NCBI RefSeq assembly: GCF_002954775.1
Contig: NZ_KZ672953.1
Coordinates: 32,091 to 96,090, forward strand
Length of the DNA stretch: 64,000 bases
Source of the DNA: Streptomyces geranii
Lineage (GTDB): Bacteria; Actinomycetota; Actinomycetes; Streptomycetales; Streptomycetaceae
Direction: 5' to 3'
Both the position numbers and the translations under genes were made by a program. The notes under the pieces were generated by a model that worked only from the letters and a program-made list of their open reading frames with translations, was not told the origin of the DNA and searched no databases. Below are positions 43,147 through 49,669 of this stretch, piece by piece (the stretch's first letter is position 1; every line of letters starts with the position of its first letter).

Positions 43147-44388
43147 TCAGCGAGCAAAGACGCCCACACCGTCCTCCGCAGCGTGCCGAACCTCCAGCTC
43201 CGCCACCTCACGCGTAAGCGACCCCCGCCGCACAACAACAACCACCGCACCGAGCACAGCCGTAACCGCCGCCACCACGAACGGCATGTGCACGTCCGAC
43301 CACCCCTCGATCTTCGGCGCGAAATACGGCGCCGCAGCCGCGGCGAACCACCGCACGAAGTTGTACCCCGCGCTCGCCACCGGCCGAGGCGCGTCCGAGA
43401 CGCCCAGCGCCAGCTCCGTGTACACCGTGTTGTTCACGCCGATGAACGCGCCGGACAGGATCGTGCAGACGACGGCGACGGTGTGGCTGCCGTAGCCGAG
43501 GACGAGCACGTCGGCGGCGAGCAGCACCAGCGAGCCGCCGAGCACCGGCAGCGAACCGAACCGCCGCTGCAGCCGGGGTGCGACCAGTACCGACGACACG
43601 GCCAGCAGCAGGCCCCAGGCGAAGAACACGGCGCCCGAGCGGTACGGCGTCATGTCGAGCACGAACGGGGTGAAGGCCAGCACGGTGAAGAACGTGTAGT
43701 TGTAGAAGAAGGACGAGACCGCCGCCGAGGCCAGTCCGCCGTGCCCGAGCGCCTTGATCGGGTCGAGCAGCGAGGTCTTCTGTGCCGGCTTCGGCTGCTC
43801 CTTGAGGAACACCGTGATGCACAGGAAGCCGACGGCCATCAGGAACGCGGTACCGAAGAAGGGGTAGCGCCAGCTGGCGTTGCCGAGCAGTGCGCCGAGC
43901 AGGGGGCCGCACGCCATGCCGAGGCCCAGGGCGGACTCGTAGAGCAGGATCGCCGCCGCGCTGCCGCCGGCCGCCGCGCCGACGATGACCGCGAGGGCCG
44001 TCGAGACGAAGAGCGCGTTGCCGAGGCCCCAGCCGGCCCGGAAGCCGACCAGTTCGGCGACCGAGCCCGAGGTGCCGGCCAGGCCCGCGAAGACCACGAC
44101 GAGGGCGAGGCCGAGCAGGAGGGTCTTCCGGCCGCCGATCCGGCTGGAGACGAAGCCGGTGACCAGCATGGCCACGGCGGTGATCAGGAAGTACGAGGTG
44201 AAGAGGAGGGAGACCTGACCGGCCGTGGCGTCCAGGCCCTTGGCGATGGACGGGAGGATCGGGTCGACGAGCCCGATGCCCATGAAGGCGACGACGGACG
44301 CGCCGGCGGTCGCCCAGACGGCCTTCGGCTGCCGGAGGAGGCTTTCCGGGCCTGTCGTTTCCGTCGCGCCTTCCGTGCTGCTGTGCAT
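43147..44388 (-). CDS. MFS transporter
   Basis: A 413-residue major-facilitator protein with about 12 helices. The cytosolic motif A-like loop is FVSSRIGGRKTLLLGLAL, and a typical first-helix motif is VVAFMGIGLVDPILPSIAKGL. It resembles drug exporters of the DHA1 type. ATG 44388 has GGGGAG upstream. The AT-rich leader carries a likely operator, but no adjacent regulator gene of MarR or TetR type is present. Confidence 0.9.
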   Translation of the reverse strand: MHSSTEGATETTGPESLLRQPKAVWATAGASVVAFMGIGLVDPILPSIAKGLDATAGQVSLLFTSYFLITAVAMLVTGFVSSRIGGRKTLLLGLALVVVFAGLAGTSGSVAELVGFRAGWGLGNALFVSTALAVIVGAAAGGSAAAILLYESALGLGMACGPLLGALLGNASWRYPFFGTAFLMAVGFLCITVFLKEQPKPAQKTSLLDPIKALGHGGLASAAVSSFFYNYTFFTVLAFTPFVLDMTPYRSGAVFFAWGLLLAVSSVLVAPRLQRRFGSLPVLGGSLVLLAADVLVLGYGSHTVAVVCTILSGAFIGVNNTVYTELALGVSDAPRPVASAGYNFVRWFAAAAAPYFAPKIEGWSDVHMPFVVAAVTAVLGAVVVVVRRGSLTREVAELEVRHAAEDGVGVFAR

Positions 44389-44426
44389 GTCTGCTCCCCG
44401 AGGGATCGTTGGTGTATGCACATAGT

Positions 44427-44444
44427 AAGTTAGAGTGGCTAATT
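44427..44444. promoter_or_regulatory. AT-rich inverted repeat upstream of the MFS gene
   Basis: AAGTTAG-AGTGG-CTAATT is a near-perfect inverted repeat (one mismatch) in an AT-rich stretch (44421-44460) unusual for this genome, about 40 bases upstream of the MFS start. It looks like a MarR/TetR-type operator or promoter. Confidence 0.4.
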
Positions 44445-44551
44445 AATGCAAGCTACATCTAGTTTCGGTTGGTGGAAACGGTGGAAACCTGTCACTCCGG
44501 ACGGGTGATCGTCCTTGACGGGAGGGAGGACGGGGAGGACCGTGGGGCCCT

Positions 44552-45193
44552 ATGAGGGGCGAACCCAGTTGCCCGAAGTGTGGTGGCCGGGTCAGGGCTC
44601 CCGGACTCTTTGCCGACTCCTGGCAGTGCGATGCGCACGGGACGGTGCATCCGCTGCAGCCCGTGATCCCGCCGAGCGTCGAGGCCCTCAGTGTCGTCGT
44701 GCACCGCACCCAGGTGCCGGTGTGGATGCCGTGGCCGCTGCCGGTCGGCTGGCTCTTCACGGGCGTGGGCTGCGCGGGCGACGACCGCAGCGGCGGCCGT
44801 GCGACGGCGGTGGCCTGTACGGGTCCCGGTCCGCTCGGCGGCATGGGCGAGCTGATCCTGGTCGCGGAGGAACTCGGCGTCGGCCTCGGCGCGCGCTACG
44901 CGGGCATCGACGGGCCCGACCCGGGGCCGTACATGAACGTCGAGAAACCGGCCGAGGCGAAGGTGCTGGCGGCGGGGCGGCCGACTCCGTTGTGGCATGT
45001 CGCGGGCGGGCCCGACGACCGGGCGGTGTTCGCGGGGGAGGCGCTGGGGTTGTGGTTGTGGGCGGTTGTGTGGCCCGAGCAGTCGGGGTTGCTGATGTAT
45101 GACGAGCTGGTGCTCACGGATCTGCGGGATGCGGGGGCCGAGGTCGAGCTGGTGCCTTGTGGGGCGTTGTCGCCTCGGTTGATGCAGCCGTAG
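44552..45193 (+). CDS. DUF6758 family protein
   Basis: A 213-residue protein. The N-terminus has a zinc-ribbon-like half: CPKCGGRVRAPGLFADSWQCDAHG. The remainder is mixed alpha/beta with WPLPVGWLFTGVGCAGDD, GGMGELILVAEELGVGLGARYAGIDGPDPGPYM and GLWLWAVVWPEQSGLLMYDELVLTDLRD. I place it in the Streptomyces DUF6758 family from memory. The ATG 44552 follows GGGGAGGA by about 12 bases. Confidence 0.75.
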   Translation: MRGEPSCPKCGGRVRAPGLFADSWQCDAHGTVHPLQPVIPPSVEALSVVVHRTQVPVWMPWPLPVGWLFTGVGCAGDDRSGGRATAVACTGPGPLGGMGELILVAEELGVGLGARYAGIDGPDPGPYMNVEKPAEAKVLAAGRPTPLWHVAGGPDDRAVFAGEALGLWLWAVVWPEQSGLLMYDELVLTDLRDAGAEVELVPCGALSPRLMQP

Positions 45194-45227
45194 GGGGCTG
45201 GCGGTTCGTTGTCGGGTGTGGGTCGGT

Positions 45228-45262
45228 GGGGCTTCTCGCGCCGTTCCCCGCACCCCTAGAGG
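45228..45262 (+). repeat. Intergenic repeat A-like copy 5
   Basis: GGGCTTCTCGCGCCGTTCCC then CGCACCCCTAGAGGCA, a diverged repeat A copy just upstream of the PHP gene. Confidence 0.5.
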
Positions 45263-45325
45263 CAAAGACGGGCCCGTTATGCTGGGGCGTCCCTCTTGGC
45301 ACCCTCAGTCGTTGGAGTCCGTACC

Positions 45326-46225
45326 GTGCGCATCGATCTGCACTGTCACTCCACGGCCTCCGACGGGACGGACACCCCGGCCGAACTGGTGCGCAACGCC
45401 GCTGCCGCCGGGCTCGACGTCGTCGCGCTGACCGATCACGACACGACCCGGGGGTACGCCGAGGCCGTCGCCGCCCTGCCCGCCGGGCTGACGCTGGTCA
45501 CCGGGGCCGAGCTGTCCTGCCGGCTCGACGGGGTCAGCATGCACATGTTGGCCTACCTGTTCGACCCCGAGGAGCCCGCGCTGTTCGCCGAGCGGGAGCT
45601 GGTGCGGGACGACCGGGTGCCGCGAGCGCAGGGCATGGTGGCCAAGCTCCGGGAACTGGGCGTGCCCATCACCTGGGAGCAGGTCGCGCGGATCGCCGGT
45701 GACGGTTCCGTGGGCCGACCGCATGTCGCGACGGCGCTGGTCGAGCTGGGCGTCGTACCGACCGTGAACGACGCCTTCACCGGGGACTGGCTGGCGGACG
45801 GCGCCCGGGCCTACGTACCGAAGCACGAGACCGATCCCTTCGAGGCGCTGCGGCTGATCAAGGGGGCCGGCGGGGTGGCCGTCTTCGCGCATCCGGCCGC
45901 GAGCAAGCGGGGACGGACCGTCCCGGAGTCCGCGATCGCGGAGCTGGCCGCCGCCGGGCTCGACGGCATCGAGGTCGACCACATGGACCACGAACCGGCG
46001 ACCCGCGCGCGGCTGCGCGGCCTCGCGGCGGAGCTGGGGCTGCTGGCCACCGGCTCCTCCGACTACCACGGCAGCCGCAAGACGTGCGTGCTCGGCGAGT
46101 ACACGACGGACCCCGAGGTGTACGGGGAGATCACACGGCGGGCGACCGGGGCGTTCCCGGTGCCGGGGGCCGGCGGAGCGGGGTCCGGAGCCGGAGCCGG
46201 AGCGGGAACCCGGGCCGACGTCTGA
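45326..46225 (+). CDS. PHP-domain phosphoesterase
   Basis: A 299-residue PHP-domain protein. Metal motifs are visible in order: IDLHCHSTASDG, LTDHDTTRGY, GAELSCRL, GRPHVATAL, FAHPAAS and GSSDYHG, matching the trinuclear metal centre of 5'-3' RNA/pAp phosphatase-like proteins of the YciV/RNase AM group. It probably hydrolyses nucleotide 3',5'-bisphosphates or short RNA ends. The Gly/Ala-rich tail is disordered. GTG 45326 has TTGGAG upstream. Confidence 0.88.
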   Translation: MRIDLHCHSTASDGTDTPAELVRNAAAAGLDVVALTDHDTTRGYAEAVAALPAGLTLVTGAELSCRLDGVSMHMLAYLFDPEEPALFAERELVRDDRVPRAQGMVAKLRELGVPITWEQVARIAGDGSVGRPHVATALVELGVVPTVNDAFTGDWLADGARAYVPKHETDPFEALRLIKGAGGVAVFAHPAASKRGRTVPESAIAELAAAGLDGIEVDHMDHEPATRARLRGLAAELGLLATGSSDYHGSRKTCVLGEYTTDPEVYGEITRRATGAFPVPGAGGAGSGAGAGAGTRADV

Positions 46226-46239
46226 GGAGGCAGCCGCCT

Positions 46240-46325
46240 CCTCCGCGCTCGACGTCCTCTCCCTCCCCCTTCCTCCCTCCCCCTCCTCGTTTCCTTCGTT
46301 CCTCCCTCCCCCCTTCCCTCATCCC
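46240..46325 (+). repeat. Polypyrimidine tract
   Basis: About 80 bases in which almost every base is C or T on the plus strand, with repeated CCTCC, CTCCC and CCTTC units. It lies between the PHP and MarC genes. Confidence 0.7.
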
Positions 46326-46350
46326 CGTTTCTACGCAAGGCTCGCCACCC

Positions 46351-46956
46351 ATGTTCGACGTCGCCGTCTTCGGCTCGCTCTTCCTCACCCTCTTCGTCAT
46401 CATGGATCCCCCTGGGATCACCCCGATCTTTCTCGCGCTCACCGCGGGGCGGCCCGCCCGGGTGCAGAAGCGGATGGCGTTCCAGGCCGTCTGTGTGGCC
46501 GGCGGTGTGATCACCGTGTTCGGGCTGCTCGGGCATCAGATCCTGGACTACCTGCATGTCTCCGTGCCCGCCCTGATGATCGCGGGCGGGCTGCTGCTCC
46601 TGCTGATCGCCCTCGACCTGCTCACCGGCAAGACGGACGAGCCCAAGCAGACCAAGGACGTGAACGTCGCCCTCGTACCGCTCGGCATGCCGCTGCTCGC
46701 CGGGCCCGGGGCGATCGTGTCGGTCATCCTGGCCGTGCAGAAGGCGGACGGCGTGGCCATGCAGGTGTCGGTGTGGGCGGCGATCCTGGCCGTGCACGTC
46801 GTGCTGTGGGTGGTGATGCGGTACTCGCTGGTGATCATCCGGATCATCAAGGACGGGGGCGTGGTCCTGGTGACGCGGCTCGCCGGGATGATGCTGTCCG
46901 CCATCGCCGTGCAGCAGATCATCAACGGGGTCACCCAGGTGGTCCAGCAGAGCTGA
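46351..46956 (+). CDS. MarC-family integral membrane protein
   Basis: A 201-residue protein with six predicted helices and MarC motifs: FLTLFVIMDPPGITPIFLALT near the start, GGLLLLLIALDLLTG, and PLGMPLLAGPGAIVSVI. The MarC (UPF0056) family is widespread; function is unknown, though it was once wrongly linked to multidrug resistance. The ATG at 46351 has only CAAGG upstream. Confidence 0.92.
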   Translation: MFDVAVFGSLFLTLFVIMDPPGITPIFLALTAGRPARVQKRMAFQAVCVAGGVITVFGLLGHQILDYLHVSVPALMIAGGLLLLLIALDLLTGKTDEPKQTKDVNVALVPLGMPLLAGPGAIVSVILAVQKADGVAMQVSVWAAILAVHVVLWVVMRYSLVIIRIIKDGGVVLVTRLAGMMLSAIAVQQIINGVTQVVQQS

Positions 46957-46970
46957 CGCGCACTCATACG

Positions 46971-47010
46971 CAGAACCCCTGTACGGCGTCGGTGCCGTAC
47001 AGGGGTTCTG
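46971..47010. terminator. Strong terminator after marC-like gene
   Basis: A perfect 17-bp stem (46971-46987 with 46994-47010) and a 6-base loop. It lies between the MarC gene and the convergent 50-codon gene. Confidence 0.85.
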
Positions 47011-47033
47011 AAGTGTGGTGGGTCGTCCGCGCG

Positions 47034-47186
47034 TTATGAGGCCGAGCTGTCGGCCGGGCGGATCCAGAGGCGCTGTCCTATGGCGGCTGCCTGCTGCACG
47101 ATCCGGTTGACGGAGGCGGCGTCCACGACCGTACTGTCCACGGGGGTGCCGTCGACGTCGTCGAGACGCATGATTTCGAAGCGCAT
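47034..47186 (-). CDS. Small conserved protein
   Basis: A 50-residue protein, MRFEIMRLDDVDGTPVDSTV and so on, ending WIRPADSSAS. GGGAG lies 7 bases before ATG 47186. The first strand (MRFEIMRLDDVDG) and the helix ASVNRIVQQAAAIGQRLWIRP look like a compact fold. I recall such short proteins being conserved in Streptomyces; no function known. Confidence 0.78.
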   Translation of the reverse strand: MRFEIMRLDDVDGTPVDSTVVDAASVNRIVQQAAAIGQRLWIRPADSSAS

Positions 47187-47370
47187 GGGCTTCTCCCTTC
47201 GTCTGGTCATCCTCCTGAGGAGAACTACTTGGTTACGTACTACTCAACTACGTGAGTGTTACGAACATTCCCTACGCTAAAGAAATTTTTCGAACGTCTA
47301 ACTACCGTCGGGTAAGAGCTGACCGGGACCGGTTGTGTTCGAAGCGTGACCGCCGAGACAATGGAGGTAT

Positions 47371-48291
47371 ATGAACAACGACGACCACGACGACGACCAC
47401 GACGATCACGCTGAGCTGAGCGCCCGCATCGACCGTACGAACGAGTTGCTCCATCGCATGCTCGCCGAGGTGGCGAAGACACCCTCGACACACGCGATCT
47501 TCGTCGACGCCGGGTATCTGTACGCGGCGGCCGGTCGGCTCGTCGCCGGGACCGAGGACCGCCGCTCCTACGAACTGGACGCGGAAGGTCTCATCGAGGC
47601 GCTCATCGACAAGGCCCGCACGATCTTCGCGGACAGCCGCCTGCTGCGGGTCTACTGGTACGACGGCGCCCGGCGCCGCATCCACACCATCGAGCAGCAG
47701 TCGATCGCGGAACTTCCCGATGTGAAGGTGCGCCTGGGCAACCTCAACGCCAACAACCAGCAGAAGGGCGTCGACTCGCTCATCCGCACCGACCTGGAGT
47801 CACTCGCCCGGCACCGCGCCATCAGCGACGCGGCCCTCATCGGCGGCGACGAGGACCTGGTCTCCGCGGTCGAGGCGGCACAGGGGTACGGGGCCCGGGT
47901 CCACCTCTGGGGCATCGAGGCGCCCGAGGGCCGCAACCAGGCCGAGCCGCTGCTCTGGGAGGTCGACAGCCAGCGCACCTTCGACCTCGACTTCTTCAAG
48001 CCGTACGTCGCCCGGCGCACGGCCGCGTCCTACGAGGCGTCGGCGGGGGCGCGGCCCACGCGCGAGGACGTGCGGTTCGTGGGCGCGCAGATCGCGGCGA
48101 AGTGGCTGGCGGCGCGGGGGCGCGAGGCACTGGTCGAGCTGCTGCCCGGGCATCCGTATCTGCCCGGTTCCGTCGACCAGGACCTGCTGGTGGAGGCGGA
48201 GGGGCTGCTGCAGTACTCGCTGCGCGGCCAGTCCGAACTGCGGCGGGCGCTGCGGGACGGCTTCTGGGAGCACCTGCAGACGCAGTACTGA
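47371..48291 (+). CDS. NYN-domain (PIN-like) protein
   Basis: A 306-residue protein. A remarkable Asp/His-rich start (MNNDDHDDDHDDHAEL) leads to a short coiled coil and then the NYN domain: FVDAGYLYAAAGRL with Asp46, KGVDSLIRTDLESL and ALIGGDEDLVSAVEAA supply the acidic metal-binding residues of a PIN-like RNase. The C-terminal 90 residues (RPTREDVRFVGAQIAAKWLAARGREALVELLPG) form a helical extra domain. An RNA-processing or degradation role is likely. GGAGGT precedes the ATG. Confidence 0.9.
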   Translation: MNNDDHDDDHDDHAELSARIDRTNELLHRMLAEVAKTPSTHAIFVDAGYLYAAAGRLVAGTEDRRSYELDAEGLIEALIDKARTIFADSRLLRVYWYDGARRRIHTIEQQSIAELPDVKVRLGNLNANNQQKGVDSLIRTDLESLARHRAISDAALIGGDEDLVSAVEAAQGYGARVHLWGIEAPEGRNQAEPLLWEVDSQRTFDLDFFKPYVARRTAASYEASAGARPTREDVRFVGAQIAAKWLAARGREALVELLPGHPYLPGSVDQDLLVEAEGLLQYSLRGQSELRRALRDGFWEHLQTQY

Positions 48292-48292
48292 G

Positions 48293-49183
48293 TCACGGTA
48301 CGAGGCTGTCCCAGAAGTCGGCGAGGGCGCGGGCCGTCTGCAGCGGGCGGTCCGTGTTGGGGGAGTGCTCGGCGCCCTCGACGACGGTCCGGTGCGCGCG
48401 CAGTCGTACGGCCATGTCGTCGAGGAGGGGGACGGCCCAGGTGCCGTCCTCCGCGCCGGACAGGACGTGGAAGGGCAGCGGTACGGCGGCGAGTTCCGCG
48501 ACCCGGTCCGGCTCGGCGCACAACTGACGTCCCGTGGCGACGAGTTGGGCCGGGCTGTTGCCCATCCAGCGGCGGCGCAGATCCTCGCGGTCGTCGAGAC
48601 CGGCGTCCAGGGCGTCCACCGAGTCGAGGTCGCCGCCGCCTGCCTGCGGGTCGTCCATGGCCTGGATGGCCTCCCAGACGTCGGCCATGCTCATCACGGC
48701 GAGCGCGTCCCGCAGGAGCTTCGCGCGCTGCTGCTGGGCCTCGGAGATCTGGGCCGGGCCCGAGGAGATGAGAGTCAGGGAGACGAACGGGGTGTGGTCC
48801 AGGAGTACGGCGGCCCGGGCGATCTGGCCGCCGAGCGAATGCCCGACGAGGTGCACGGGGGTGCCGACTGCTGCCGCCTGGGCGAGCACGTCCTGCGCCA
48901 ACTCGCCCTGCGCGTACGCCGATTCGTCGTCCCGGGGGCCGGGGGACTCGAACTGGCCCCGGCCGTCCACGGCGACGGTGCGGTAGCCGCGGGCGGCGAG
49001 CGGCTCGTGCAGGGAGATGAAGTCCTCCTTGCTGCCGGTGAACCCGGGCAGCAGCAGGACGGTCCCCTTCGCCGCGACGCCGACACCGACGGAGGCGTCG
49101 ACGACCGCGAACTCGCCGCGCGCGGTGGACAGCGGGTAGGCGCGGGCGCCGGGGGGCGGGGTGAAGGTGGCAGGCCTGCTCAT
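48293..49183 (-). CDS. Alpha/beta hydrolase
   Basis: A 296-residue hydrolase. The nucleophile elbow is GHSLGG in VHLVGHSLGGQIARAAVLL, the oxyanion segment LLLPGFTGSKEDF, and the acid and base lie in HVLSGAEDGTW and VVEGAEHSPNTDRP. No export signal. It is convergent with the NYN gene with no spacer to speak of. Substrate unknown. Confidence 0.85.
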   Translation of the reverse strand: MSRPATFTPPPGARAYPLSTARGEFAVVDASVGVGVAAKGTVLLLPGFTGSKEDFISLHEPLAARGYRTVAVDGRGQFESPGPRDDESAYAQGELAQDVLAQAAAVGTPVHLVGHSLGGQIARAAVLLDHTPFVSLTLISSGPAQISEAQQQRAKLLRDALAVMSMADVWEAIQAMDDPQAGGGDLDSVDALDAGLDDREDLRRRWMGNSPAQLVATGRQLCAEPDRVAELAAVPLPFHVLSGAEDGTWAVPLLDDMAVRLRAHRTVVEGAEHSPNTDRPLQTARALADFWDSLVP

Positions 49184-49669
49184 GGGACGAGGTTATCCGG
49201 CGGGGGTGTGGGGGGATGCGGGGGAGGTGGGCCGGGGGGTGGGGGCTTGGGTGGTGGGTGGCTGCGCGGGCAGGGTTTTTCCTCGCCCCCGCCGCCCCTA
49301 CCCGTTCCCATCCTTCGGGGGGCTGCGCCCCCAGACCCCCGCCAATCGCGCTGAACGCGCTCGTCCTCAAACGCCGGACGGGCTGGAGATGCTGGCCTGC
49401 GCTGAAACCCAAGCCACGGCCCGCACCCCCAAGCCACGGCCGGCACCACTCAGCCCGTCCGGCGTTTGAGGACGAGGCCGTCAAGGCCGATCCACCCCCC
49501 ACCCACCCCAGCCTTACCCACCCACCCAGGGGGGTCTGGGGGCACCGTCCCCAGGGATGGGAACGGGTAGGGGCGGCGGGGGCGAAGAAAACCAAGGCCC
49601 GGAGAACCCCGACGGCCCGGCCCACCTGGGGAGGTGGGCCGGGCCGTCGGGGTGTTGCCGGTGTGGGGG
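49184..49669. repeat. Intergenic region with two inverted copies of repeat B
   Basis: The 486-bp gap holds repeat B at 49280-49385 (minus orientation) and 49453-49590 (plus orientation). The two copies face each other around about 65 bases that contain CCCAAGCCACGGCC twice. No gene seen; short frames here are artefacts of the repeats. Confidence 0.75.
49606..49653. terminator. Very strong terminator for the helicase gene
   Basis: A perfect 22-bp stem (49606-49627 with 49632-49653) and a GGGG loop lies 17 bases downstream of the helicase stop. It is the longest perfect hairpin found in the window. Confidence 0.9.
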
